Source: Rhodocyclaceae bacterium (GTDB lineage: Bacteria; Pseudomonadota; Gammaproteobacteria; Burkholderiales; Rhodocyclaceae). Taken from it: 36,086 nucleotides of DNA. Made by a program: the position numbers and the translations under genes. Location: assembly GCA_020445745.1 (NCBI GenBank), contig JAGRGB010000114.1, forward strand, positions 1-36,086, read 5' to 3'. Under the pieces are notes generated by a model, which saw only the letters and a list, made by a program, of their open reading frames with translations, had not been told where the DNA came from and searched no databases. Below are positions 1-8,107 of this stretch, one piece after another; position 1 is the stretch's first letter, and every line of letters begins with the position of its first letter.

Positions 1-662
1 ATGCCGGCTGCGGCGTGGTGCCGTTCCGCTACCGGGAGCAGAGCTACGTCAATGCCCTGCAGTGGGCGATCGGGCTCGAGATCTTCCTGCTGGTCGAGGA
101 CCCGTGGCGGGTGGTGCTGACCACCGACCACCCCAACGGTGGCCCGTTCACCAGCTACCCGCACCTGATCCGCCTACTGATGGACCGCGAGTTCCGCAAC
201 CAGCAACTCGCCCGCATCCACCCGGAGGTGGCCGAGCACTGCGCGCTGAAGGACATAACCCGCGAGCTCAGCCTCGACGAGATCGCGATCATGACCCGCG
301 CCGGCCCGGCCCGCCTGCTCGGCCTCGCCGACCGTGGCCACCTGGCACCGGGCGCGGCGGCCGACATCGCGGTGTATCGCGAGGGGGGCGACTTCGAGGC
401 GATGTTCACGACCCCGGAGCTGGTCTTCAAGGACGGCCTGCGGGTCGCCCACCGTGGCCGCATCACCGCGTCGCCGGTCGGCGCCACCCACGTCGTCGAA
501 CCGGACTTCGACCGGGCCGTCGAGAAGCACCTGAAGGCCCATCACGATTCCCACGGCAGCGTGCGCTTCGAGCACCTGGCGATCAGCCGCGACGAACTCG
601 GTGAGTGCAGCCATTGCGGCGCGGTGCATGTGGTGCCGTGCGCGGCCGGGGAGGGCGGCTGA
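1..662 (+). CDS. fhcA: Formylmethanofuran dehydrogenase/hydrolase subunit A, C-terminal part (5' end outside window)
   Basis: The reading frame is open from the window edge (first full codon at base 3) to TGA at 660-662, so about 219 C-terminal residues are present. The segment DHPNGGPFTSYPHL is typical of FwdA/FhcA, the amidohydrolase-fold subunit. In aerobic methylotrophs this subunit, within the Fhc complex, hydrolyses the formyl group from a methanofuran-like carrier to give formate. A further amidohydrolase feature is the LGLADRGHLAPGAAADIAVY stretch, the usual C-terminal return to the beta-sandwich. A CSHCG motif lies near the C-terminus. The stop overlaps the start of fhcD (TGATG), so the two are translationally coupled. 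The metal-binding N-terminal half is outside the window. The product call is strong; the end coordinate is certain. Confidence 0.93.
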   Translation, partial: AGCGVVPFRYREQSYVNALQWAIGLEIFLLVEDPWRVVLTTDHPNGGPFTSYPHLIRLLMDREFRNQQLARIHPEVAEHCALKDITRELSLDEIAIMTRAGPARLLGLADRGHLAPGAAADIAVYREGGDFEAMFTTPELVFKDGLRVAHRGRITASPVGATHVVEPDFDRAVEKHLKAHHDSHGSVRFEHLAISRDELGECSHCGAVHVVPCAAGEGG

Positions 663-1588
663 TGGGCGAGCCGATCGTGGACAACGGCGTCGTCATCGAC
701 GACACCTTCGCCGAGGCCTTCCCGATGAAGGCGACGCGGCTCGTCGTCACCGCCTTCGACGCAAGCTGGGCATCGAACGCCGCGGTCGCGATGACCGGCT
801 TCGCCACCTCGGTGATCGCCTGCGGCTGCGAGGCCGGCATCGAGCGCACGCTGGCGCCCGAGGAGACGCCGGACGGCCGGCCCGGGGTGTCGGTGCTGAT
901 CTTCGCGATGTCCGGCAAGGAACTCGCCAAGCAGGTCGAGCGGCGGGTCGGCCCGTGCGTGCTGACCTGTCCGACCACGGCGATCTATGCCGGCCTCGAC
1001 GACGGCGAGCCGATCGCGCTCGGTCGCAACCTGCGCTTCTTCGGCGACGGCTGGCAGATCTCGAAGATGATCGACGGCAAGCGCTACTGGCGGGTGCCGG
1101 TGATGGACGGTGAATTCGTCGCCGAAGAGACGACCCCGGTGGTCAAGGGCGTGGGCGGCGGCAACCTGCTGATCCTCGGCCGCGACACCGCGTCGGCGCT
1201 GGCCGCCGCCGAGGCCGGCGTGGCGGCGATGCGGCGCGTGCCGAACGTGATCATGCCGTTCCCGGGCGGGGTCGTGCGCTCCGGCTCGAAGGTCGGCTCC
1301 AAGTACCCGGCGCTGATGGCCTCGACCAACGACGCCTTCTGTCCGGCGCTGACGCCGCTGGCGCGGAACACGGAACTGGGCGGCGAGGTGCGCAGCGTGA
1401 TGGAGATCGTGATCGACGGACTGACCGATGCCGACGTCGCCGCCGCGACCCGCGCCGGCATCGCCGCGATCGTCGCTCGCGGCAGCGCCGCTGGCGTGCT
1501 GCGCATCTCGGCCGGCAACTACGGCGGCAAGCTCGGACCGTTCCATTTCCACCTGCACCAGCTGCGCGGCGAGGAGGGCGGACCATGA
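662..1588 (+). CDS. fhcD: Formylmethanofuran--tetrahydromethanopterin N-formyltransferase
   Basis: This 308-residue protein matches the Ftr/FhcD family in length and motifs. It transfers the formyl group between H4MPT and the methanofuran-type cofactor in the cytoplasm, as part of the Fhc complex that turns formyl-H4MPT into formate. Recognisable stretches are FPMKATRLVVTA near the N-terminus, GPCVLTCPTTAIYAGL around residue 98, VPNVIMPFPGGVVRSGSKVG in the middle and ISAGNYGGKLGPFHFHL at the C-terminus. The ATG at 662 overlaps the fhcA stop by one base. The gene's own stop overlaps the fhcC start (ATGA), so fhcA, fhcD and fhcC read as one operon. The ATG at 662 is preferred to upstream in-frame codons because it gives the family N-terminus. 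Confidence 0.96.
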   Translation: MGEPIVDNGVVIDDTFAEAFPMKATRLVVTAFDASWASNAAVAMTGFATSVIACGCEAGIERTLAPEETPDGRPGVSVLIFAMSGKELAKQVERRVGPCVLTCPTTAIYAGLDDGEPIALGRNLRFFGDGWQISKMIDGKRYWRVPVMDGEFVAEETTPVVKGVGGGNLLILGRDTASALAAAEAGVAAMRRVPNVIMPFPGGVVRSGSKVGSKYPALMASTNDAFCPALTPLARNTELGGEVRSVMEIVIDGLTDADVAAATRAGIAAIVARGSAAGVLRISAGNYGGKLGPFHFHLHQLRGEEGGP

Positions 1589-2403
1589 GCGCATCCTGGC
1601 TGCTGCGCCAGCGCAGCGTGCCACCGCTGGGCGTCGATTTCGCCGCGGTGCTGCCGACCCGGGTGGCCGAGTTGTCGGCCGCCGGGCTGTCGCGGCTGGC
1701 GCTGCCGATCGGGCGCGACACCGTTGCGCTGGGAGAGCTGTTCGACGTCGCGGCCGGCGACGGCGATCTGCCCGGACTGCGCATCGAGGGCGATTGCCGG
1801 CGCCTGCACGGCATCGGCCGTGGCATGGACGGCGGCCGCATCGTCGTGGACGGACCGGTCGGCGACTATCTCGGCGCGGAGATGACGGCCGGCGAGATCC
1901 GCGTGGACGGCGACGCCGGCCTGCTCGCCGCCTGCGCCCTGGCCGGCGGTCGGATCGAGATCGGCGGCGACGTCGGCGACTTCGCCGCCTCGGCGCTGCC
2001 CGGTGCGATCGACGGCATGCGCGGCGGCGTGCTGGTGGTGCGCGGCAATGCCGGCGCGCGCTTCGGCGACCGCATGCGCCGCGGCAGCGCGGTGATCCAT
2101 GGCCGCGCCGGCGACTTCCTGGCCTCGCGCATGGTCGCCGGCACCATCGCGCTGGCCGGCGAGATCGGCGCCCATCCGGGCTTCGGCATGCGCCGCGGCA
2201 CCCTGGTGTTCGCCGGCGACAGGCCGCGCGTGCCCGACACCTTCGCGCCGACCGGCCACGACATATGCGTGTTCTGGGCCTTGCTGGCCCGCAGCCTGGC
2301 GCCGTTCGGCGAGCCCTTCGACGCGCTCGCCGGCAGGCCCCCCGAGCGCGTGGTCGGCGACCTCGGCGTCGATGGCAAGGGCGAGTGGCTGCTGCCGGCC
2401 TGA
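1585..2403 (+). CDS. fhcC: Formylmethanofuran dehydrogenase/hydrolase subunit C
   Basis: This 272-residue subunit has the repetitive right-handed beta-helix pattern of FwdC/FhcC, which is related to the C-terminal domain of the glutamate synthase large subunit. From about residue 70 to 210 there are regularly spaced turns such as GRGMDGGRIVVDGPVGDYLG, GMRGGVLVVRGNAGARFGDR and RRGSAVIHGRAGDFLASRM. It is a structural subunit of the formyltransferase/hydrolase complex with FhcA, FhcB and FhcD. The start ATG overlaps the fhcD stop by four bases, which implies coupled translation. No fhcB is visible, so it must lie upstream of the window or elsewhere. After the stop there are 175 bases before the next gene. 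Confidence 0.95.
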   Translation: MSASWLLRQRSVPPLGVDFAAVLPTRVAELSAAGLSRLALPIGRDTVALGELFDVAAGDGDLPGLRIEGDCRRLHGIGRGMDGGRIVVDGPVGDYLGAEMTAGEIRVDGDAGLLAACALAGGRIEIGGDVGDFAASALPGAIDGMRGGVLVVRGNAGARFGDRMRRGSAVIHGRAGDFLASRMVAGTIALAGEIGAHPGFGMRRGTLVFAGDRPRVPDTFAPTGHDICVFWALLARSLAPFGEPFDALAGRPPERVVGDLGVDGKGEWLLPA

Positions 2404-2578
2404 GCTGCGGCCATCGGGAGCCTCCAGGCAAGGGAGGGTAGTGCAGTGGGCAATCCGTGCTTCCTCGACGTCCGGGATGCCGCCGCGACCGCCGGTACCG
2501 GGGGCATGCCGCGATGAGCGCGAGCCGCGCCCGCCGCTTCGCAGGCTCGGCCGGTGTGCCCCGGTTAGACTCTGCGTG

Positions 2579-4444
2579 ATGGACTGCTTTGCCCTGCTCG
2601 ACGACTGCGCCGCCACCGCGGCGGCCCCGACCAGCCGGCTGTATACCGACTTCCGGCGCGAACTGCGCTGCGACGATCCGGCCACGCTGGACGCCGTCTG
2701 CAACGCGCTCGACGGCGCCCTGCGGGAGGGTCTGCACGCCGTCGTGCTGGCCGACTACGAGTGGGGCGCTCGCCTGCTCGGCGCCGGCCACGAAAGGATC
2801 GCCGACGATGCCGCCGGCTGCCTGCGCCTGCTGCTGTTCGCCCGGCTGGAGTTTCTCGACCAGGCCGCGGTTTCCGCCTGGCTGGCCGGCCGCGAGGGCG
2901 GCGAGGCGGGGGCGGGCGGCCCGGGCCCGGCCGGCGCCCTGGAGATCGTGCCGAGCGTCGACCGGCCCGCCTTCGAGCGCGCGATCGCCAGGATCCACGC
3001 GGCGATCACTGCCGGCGAGACCTACCAGGTCAATTACACCTACCGCCTCGACTTCGCCACCTTCGGCTCGCCGGTCGCCTTCTACCGGCGGCTGCGTGCC
3101 CGCCAGCCGGTGCGCTTCGGCGCCTTCGTCGCGCTGCCGCCGGGCGCCGGCCCCAGCCACGTGCTGTCGTGCTCGCCGGAGCTGTTCCTGCAGAACCGCG
3201 GCGGACGGCTGTCGGCGCGACCGATGAAGGGGACCGCGTCGCGCGCCCGTGTCGCCGAGGGCGACAGCGAGATCGCCCGGATGCTGTCCGAGGACACCAA
3301 GAACCGCGCCGAGAACCTGATGATCGTCGACCTGCTGCGCAACGATCTGGGCCGCATCGCCGAGACCGGCAGCGTGTCGGTGCCGGCGCTGTTCACGGTC
3401 GAGCCCTATCAGACCGTGTTCCAGATGACCACGACGATCGAAGCCGCGTTGCCCGCCGGGGTCGGTTTCGCGGCCGTGCTGCGGGCCCTGTTTCCCTGCG
3501 GCTCGATCACCGGTGCGCCGAAGCACCGCACGATGCAGATCATCGCGGACCTCGAGAGCACGCCGCGGGGCCTCTACACCGGCGCCATCGGCTGGCTCGA
3601 CGCAGCGGCCGGCGGGCGTGCCTGCGGCGACTTCTGCCTGTCGGTGGCGATCCGCAGCGTGACGCTGGACTCGGCCGGCGACGGCCCGGGCCGCGGCCGC
3701 CTCGGCATCGGCGCCGGCATCACGATCGACAGCCGCGCCGGCGACGAGTACGAGGAGTGCGTGCTCAAGGCGCGCTTCCTGACCGGTCTCGACCCCGGCT
3801 TCCAGTTGTTCGAGACGATGTACGCGCGGCGGGGCGAGGGCGTGCGCCATCTCGACCGTCATCTCGCCCGGCTCGCCGCCAGCGCCGCACGATTCGGCTT
3901 CGAGTGCGATGTCGCCCGGGCGCGCGCGCTGGTGCAGGCCGAGACCGACGGCCTGGCCCAGGCCGCGCCGATGCGCCTGCGGCTGGCGCTGCATCACGAC
4001 GGCCGCATCGACCTGGTGCTGGCGCCCCTCGACGAACTCGTCACCTACCCGGACGGCTGCGTCGGCCTGGTGCTGGCCGCCGACACGCTCGATGCGGCCG
4101 ATCCGCTACTCGCCCACAAGACCACCCGCCGCGCCGGCTACGACCGGGCGCTGCGCCTGGCGATGCGGCGCGGCGCGTTCGACGTGCTGTATGCCAACCG
4201 CGACGGCCGCCTCGCCGAAGGCGCCCGCAGCAACGTCTTCGTGCGCCTCGACGGGCGCTGGTACACGCCGCCGCCGGACGACGGCCTGCTGCCCGGCGTG
4301 ATGCGCGCGGTGCTGCTCGAGGATTCCGGCCTCGACGCCCGCGAGCGCTCCCTCGCCCTCGCCGATCTCGACCGTGCCGAGGCGATCCTGGTCAGCAACG
4401 CGCTGCGCGGCGCCGTGCCGGCGCGCCTCATCGGCCGCCTGTGA
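2579..4444 (+). CDS. pabBC: Bifunctional aminodeoxychorismate synthase component I / 4-amino-4-deoxychorismate lyase (PabB-PabC fusion)
   Basis: This 621-residue fusion makes p-aminobenzoate from chorismate. Residues ~120-400 are a chorismate-binding PabB/TrpE-type domain: ETYQVNYTYR, RPMKGTASR with the putative nucleophilic Lys217, ENLMIVDLLRNDLGRI and GSITGAPK. Residues ~410-621 are a class IV PLP aminotransferase-fold (PabC) domain, with the PLP lysine in HKTTRRAGYD (about Lys514), EGARSNVF and LLPGVMR. Glutamine-derived ammonia would come from a PabA encoded elsewhere. The chosen ATG gives the usual short N-terminus; an in-frame GTG one codon upstream is possible. There is no clear ribosome binding site. 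The stop overlaps the next gene's ATG. p-Aminobenzoate feeds both folate and methanopterin, so a position beside fhc genes may reflect demand for H4MPT; that link is inference. Confidence 0.93.
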   Translation: MDCFALLDDCAATAAAPTSRLYTDFRRELRCDDPATLDAVCNALDGALREGLHAVVLADYEWGARLLGAGHERIADDAAGCLRLLLFARLEFLDQAAVSAWLAGREGGEAGAGGPGPAGALEIVPSVDRPAFERAIARIHAAITAGETYQVNYTYRLDFATFGSPVAFYRRLRARQPVRFGAFVALPPGAGPSHVLSCSPELFLQNRGGRLSARPMKGTASRARVAEGDSEIARMLSEDTKNRAENLMIVDLLRNDLGRIAETGSVSVPALFTVEPYQTVFQMTTTIEAALPAGVGFAAVLRALFPCGSITGAPKHRTMQIIADLESTPRGLYTGAIGWLDAAAGGRACGDFCLSVAIRSVTLDSAGDGPGRGRLGIGAGITIDSRAGDEYEECVLKARFLTGLDPGFQLFETMYARRGEGVRHLDRHLARLAASAARFGFECDVARARALVQAETDGLAQAAPMRLRLALHHDGRIDLVLAPLDELVTYPDGCVGLVLAADTLDAADPLLAHKTTRRAGYDRALRLAMRRGAFDVLYANRDGRLAEGARSNVFVRLDGRWYTPPPDDGLLPGVMRAVLLEDSGLDARERSLALADLDRAEAILVSNALRGAVPARLIGRL

Positions 4445-5112
4445 TGCGTCTCGCGCTGTTCGACCTCGACCACACCCTGGTCCCATTCGACAGCACGCTG
4501 GTGTGGCTGCGCCATCTCGCCGGCCACGGCGAGATCGATGCCGGGCGCGACGACGCTTATCTCGACTGCTGCCGCCAGTACGTCGCCGGCGTGATGGACG
4601 TGGGCGGCCTGCACGCCTGCGCGCTGGCACCCCTCGGCCAGCGCCGGGTGGACGAGATCGCCGGCTGGCAGGCCCGTTTCGAGGCCGAGGTGCTGCCGGC
4701 GGCGCTGCCGCCGGCGGCCCGCAGCTTGATCGCCCGCCACCGCGAGCGCGGCGACGTGTGCTGCCTGGTCACCAACACCAGCGACGTCGTCGCCGCGCCG
4801 TTCGCGCGGGCCCTCGGCCTGTCCGAGCTGATCGCCAGCCGCGCGCAGCGCGCCGGCGAGCAGTTCACCGGCGCCATCGACGGCGAACCCTGCCACGGCT
4901 TCGGCAAGGTGCGCCACGTCGGCGCCTGGCTCGCCCGGCGCGGCCTCGACTGGCGCGCGCTGGCCTGGAGCGGCTTCTACAGCGACTCGATCAGCGACCT
5001 GCCGCTCTTGAGCTACGTCGCCGAGCCGGTCGCGGTGCGCCCCGACGAGGGGCTGCGGGCCCATGCGCTGGCCGAGGGCTGGCGGATCGCGGAGACGCTG
5101 CAGGACGCCTGA
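4444..5112 (+). CDS. HAD-superfamily (subfamily IB, SerB-like) phosphatase
   Basis: This 222-residue cytoplasmic hydrolase starts with the HAD motif I FDLDHTL, where Asp7 would be the nucleophile and Asp9 the general acid. VTNTSD around residue 105 fits motif II, and SDSISDLPLL around residue 183 fits the acidic motif IV. The segment between motifs I and II is the helical cap of subfamily IB, which includes phosphoserine phosphatase and related enzymes; the family is often annotated as HAD-IB hydrolase. The substrate cannot be told from sequence. The ATG overlaps the pabBC stop (TGATG), so both are probably translated together. A phosphatase coupled to PabBC might act in pterin or p-aminobenzoate-derived cofactor synthesis, but this is speculation from position alone. 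Confidence 0.85.
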   Translation: MRLALFDLDHTLVPFDSTLVWLRHLAGHGEIDAGRDDAYLDCCRQYVAGVMDVGGLHACALAPLGQRRVDEIAGWQARFEAEVLPAALPPAARSLIARHRERGDVCCLVTNTSDVVAAPFARALGLSELIASRAQRAGEQFTGAIDGEPCHGFGKVRHVGAWLARRGLDWRALAWSGFYSDSISDLPLLSYVAEPVAVRPDEGLRAHALAEGWRIAETLQDA

Positions 5113-5647
5113 TCGGGACGACTGCGGATCCGGCGATGGGATGGATCAGCGGTGGAACAGCGACCAAGGCGGTGTTCGCCTGATGGTGTGGGCCGCGACT
5201 CCTGCGTCATCGCAAGCTCCAAGGGCTTCAAGGGAAGCCGGAGGCAAGCTGTGACGACCGGTCGTACGGGGGTGGGACGGGCACAGAAGCGTCCTGCTTG
5301 GAGCACACCCAAGGTGATGCAGACCACCGGACGGGCGCTCGCGCGTCGCCGAGGCTCGTCGATGGCCCCACAGATGCAGGAAGTAGCGACGGTGTCGATC
5401 AAAGGGCGGCATGAGCCTCCATGACAGGTTTGTCATGTCGGCTTTGCCGTTGGCTTACAATGCAATGACGAAGGCATTAATCGCGACCATTGCCATCGGT
5501 GTCTGCGCACCGTGGACTGAAAATGCCAGACGCCCAGGCGGCGCGAAAATCCGTTCGCAATCAGGAACAAACCGGTGGACGACCGGAGATTACGGAATCA
5601 GCCTGCGGGTTGGTGCGTGAATCTGCACACCAAAGTGCGCCACCTGC
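5113..5647. other. Intergenic stretch with no convincing gene; possible dispersed-repeat fragment
   Basis: These 535 bases lie between the HAD gene and the tRNA-like gene. Bases ~5146-5436 are open on both strands, but no frame has a convincing ribosome binding site or a recognised domain. The minus-strand translation includes HRRYFLHLWGHRR and LEALGACDDAG, which gives a weak impression of spurious ORFs scattered through other proteobacterial genomes. That would fit a fragment of a repeated element. The composition is less GC-rich than the genes upstream, especially from 5400 onward. No terminal inverted repeats or transposase motif were seen. Confidence 0.3.
5420..5437. promoter_or_regulatory. 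Inverted repeat CATGACA-N4-TGTCATG, possible operator
   Basis: This is a perfect seven-base inverted repeat with a four-base spacer (GGTT). It lies about 20 bases upstream of a TACAAT hexamer (5456-5461) that could be a -10 element. The symmetry suits a dimeric DNA-binding protein or a small hairpin. No certain gene starts directly downstream; the next gene is the tRNA-like gene at 5689, which has its own -10. The function is unknown. Confidence 0.3.
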
Positions 5648-5653
5648 TATAAT
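5645..5653 (+). promoter_or_regulatory. Extended -10 promoter element of the tRNA-like gene
   Basis: TGCTATAAT is a perfect -10 hexamer (5648-5653) with the TG extension. It lies 35 bases before the first base of the tRNA-like gene. No good -35 hexamer is present at 16-18 bases, which is common when the extended -10 is used. A very similar TGCTATAAT precedes tRNA-Pro at 35566, so this seems to be the host's tRNA promoter style. Confidence 0.6.
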
Positions 5654-5688
5654 GAAAATGACAAATGCATGTTTTGCAGTCGATCGGA

Positions 5689-5762
5689 TCCGGGGTAGCT
5701 CAGCGGCAGAGCGCTCGGCTTCTACCGAGAGGGCGCTGGTTCGAATCCAGCCCCCGGACCCA
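5689..5762 (+). tRNA. tRNA-Arg(UCU)-like gene with a six-base anticodon loop
   Basis: The acceptor stem TCCGGGG/CCCCGGA, D arm GCTC/GAGC, T arm GCTGG-TTCGAAT-CCAGC and encoded CCA at 5760-5762 fold well. The anticodon stem CTCGG/CCGAG closes a loop of only six bases, CTTCTA. The normal tRNA-Arg(UCU) loop would be CTTCTAA, so one A 3' of the anticodon appears to be missing. The discriminator base is C, which is unusual for arginine tRNA. The anticodon TCT is read by alignment to the normal loop. It has its own extended -10 promoter. It may be a functional odd tRNA, a pseudogene or an element-borne copy. Isotype confidence is moderate. Confidence 0.65.
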
Positions 5763-5785
5763 TGAATCACTAAACGGCAGGTCCC

Positions 5786-8107
5786 TTGGCGCAACCGGAC
5801 GAGGCAGCAAGTTTGAAGTCGACCAGTGTTGACCCCGCGTATCTCAGGAGTCGCATCGCACGCCTGCTGACGCGAATCGACGAAGGCCTTGATCCAGAGG
5901 CGCGCGCGCGGGCCGAGCAGAAGATCGAAAAATTCAGGGCTGCGCTCGACGGGTTCCATCGCAGGAATTTCGACCATGGTTCGCGAACTCCGATTCCCGG
6001 TATGCCGGTGTGGGCGACGCCCGAGGTCGTGACTGGCGGATTCGCGACCGGCAGGTACGTCGCCGGCGGGGCGCTGGAGCCCCACGAGCGTTCCCTGCTC
6101 GAGGCGCTCGGTGAAGCACCGGTCGGCGGCGCGCGCCGCGCGCTGAATGAGCATTTTGTCGGGGATCCAGGGTTCGGTGAACTTCTGGAACTCCTCGAAT
6201 CGGGTCGCTTCGAAATCGCGGTGCCCGAGGAGGGCGCACTGCTCACCGTGGCCTGGCTCGCAAACAACGGACATGCCGATGATGCCCGAAGCCTGACCGA
6301 GCAGATTGCACCATTCTTCGATCGGCTTCGCTTCTATCCCATTCCTCGCGAGCAGGCGTTGCACGACGGCCCTGGGGTCCATGTGCAGACCGTCGGCGAG
6401 ACGATCGAAAGCCTTCGACGCATTGCGCCGAATCGAAGGGTGCTCCAACAGAAGACCGCGGTCGAGGTGTGGATTCCCTTTTACGATCGAGTGGTCGGCC
6501 TTTTCCTCGAGACGGTGGACGATGGCTGGCCGTGTCGCCGCTTTCCTGCGGACTGGAACGCGCGGGCGAATAAACTGCTTGGTGATTACCACGGGTTGCG
6601 GCTGAATCATGGAGCCTGGGCCCGGATTACAAGCGCGAAATCGCATCCCGGGCAACTTCTCCGCCTGCTGGCCATAAGCGTTGAGGAGGCCGGCGCACTG
6701 AGTGGGCCCGACGTGGGCCGCATTCGGCTGATCTTGAATCGCTACGTCGAGAAGCGAGGGGTGCCAGGTTCGGCGACATGGGCCGCTGCACGACAGCGCC
6801 AGCAACGCGATGTGTCGGCGCCTAGCCACTACGCCATCGCGGGGTTGCTGGCATCACGGCTCGGACAATGGCCCCGGGCGCAGGCAATCGAAGACGTGAA
6901 CACCGTTCTCGGTCCGGTATCGATGGAAGAATTCGTGACCACAGGGCTCTCGGGTACGGTCAGCGTGCCGGCGACGCTGGTGCGCAAGGTCCGACGCTGC
7001 GTGAATCTGCCCGTAGACGAATTGGTGGCGCTTCGCCTGATCACGTCGGGAGAGGCGCTTGCCCGATGCCTGCCTCAGATCAGTTCCGGAATTCGGGCGC
7101 TGGGAATTCGCGATCCCCATCTGCGTCGGCTGCATGCGGCGATCTACAGAGCGTTTCGCCGTCGCCGTTCTTTGCTGTTGACGAATCTCGAAGCCCAGGT
7201 CCGGATCGAAGAAGTCCCATGGATTGCCTCGATCGAACGCCTGCGTCGTGACGGCGCGGCGGAGAATGAAGCGGCATTGCAGACTCTGCGGAACGTCAGC
7301 CGGCTGGCGCTGACTTCGTTTCCACATGCTCTGCTTCCGAACAAGTTGCTCCAGGAATTGCGTGCCCTTGCAGACAGCGCCAACCTCGACATCCCATTGC
7401 TGGACGAACTGGCGGCCGACATCTTCATGGGAGAGTTTTCGCCGAAATTCGTCTCTGCCGCGTGTCGCGCCGCTGAACTGCTGAAGGGTACGCTCTATGC
7501 GAAGTACTACGGTATCGATTACGAAGCGGTTCGCAACGCGGCGAAAGTCGAACAGGCCAAGGTCTGGGCGCGCCGCCCGCCATCTACCTTCGCCACTCTT
7601 TGCGCATCTCGCGCCGGAGTCGGTTTGGGGGGCTGCCGGCCTGCGATCAACGGAATGGTCATCGAACAGCAGCAGATTCTCACGACGCAGAACCTGGCGG
7701 TATTGTTTTCCTCGCTCCGCTTGATCGATGCCATCGGAGACCAACTCGGGGACATGGCCAGGCATTGTTTTTCGTGGATCTGTAGGCGACAGCAGGTGGC
7801 GACGGTCGACCGCCGGGCTCGTCTCAAGATGATCAAGAATACTGCCTACGGCTGGCGGCAGATGATCTTCTATCTGTCATTGCTGGACGATCGTGAAGTC
7901 GCCGGATTCCTGGACTGGGCCGCGAACCATCTGCGCCGGCAGGGAAGTTCGTTTCAGTATCGCTTCGCTCCCGCGTTCGAGGGCTTGGTGCGGGCCTCAC
8001 GAGGCGAGGCGATCGAGAGCGCGCCGGCCGATGGAATCCCCGTGCGGAGATTTCTTGGCTGGTCGAATACCCGGCACTGGCTTCTCGATGAAGCGATTGG
8101 ACGATGA
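5786..8107 (+). CDS. Unrecognised protein of about 773 residues, atypical composition
   Basis: One long frame runs to TGA at 8105-8107. The most upstream start is TTG at 5786, only 23 bases after the tRNA-like gene, with no strong ribosome binding site; a start further in is possible. I do not recognise the family. The protein is soluble-looking, with no signal peptide or membrane segment, and rich in Arg and Leu. It contains helical stretches and a notable EQQQILTTQNLAVLFSSL segment around residue 630, followed by CFSWICRRQQ. The C-terminal part (RFLGWSNTRHWLL) has several Trp. Codon use is visibly less GC-rich than in flanking genes (for example GAATTC, GGAATT and AATCGA runs). With its position directly after a tRNA, this suggests horizontal acquisition. 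No partner gene is seen. Confidence 0.75.
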   Translation: MAQPDEAASLKSTSVDPAYLRSRIARLLTRIDEGLDPEARARAEQKIEKFRAALDGFHRRNFDHGSRTPIPGMPVWATPEVVTGGFATGRYVAGGALEPHERSLLEALGEAPVGGARRALNEHFVGDPGFGELLELLESGRFEIAVPEEGALLTVAWLANNGHADDARSLTEQIAPFFDRLRFYPIPREQALHDGPGVHVQTVGETIESLRRIAPNRRVLQQKTAVEVWIPFYDRVVGLFLETVDDGWPCRRFPADWNARANKLLGDYHGLRLNHGAWARITSAKSHPGQLLRLLAISVEEAGALSGPDVGRIRLILNRYVEKRGVPGSATWAAARQRQQRDVSAPSHYAIAGLLASRLGQWPRAQAIEDVNTVLGPVSMEEFVTTGLSGTVSVPATLVRKVRRCVNLPVDELVALRLITSGEALARCLPQISSGIRALGIRDPHLRRLHAAIYRAFRRRRSLLLTNLEAQVRIEEVPWIASIERLRRDGAAENEAALQTLRNVSRLALTSFPHALLPNKLLQELRALADSANLDIPLLDELAADIFMGEFSPKFVSAACRAAELLKGTLYAKYYGIDYEAVRNAAKVEQAKVWARRPPSTFATLCASRAGVGLGGCRPAINGMVIEQQQILTTQNLAVLFSSLRLIDAIGDQLGDMARHCFSWICRRQQVATVDRRARLKMIKNTAYGWRQMIFYLSLLDDREVAGFLDWAANHLRRQGSSFQYRFAPAFEGLVRASRGEAIESAPADGIPVRRFLGWSNTRHWLLDEAIGR

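Noticed and set aside
542-3997. Very long minus-strand open frame (over 1,100 codons) opposite fhcD, fhcC and pabBC
   Set aside because: It is the antisense shadow of GC-rich genes: composition is dominated by Arg, Ala, Gly, His and Gln, and no domain is recognisable.
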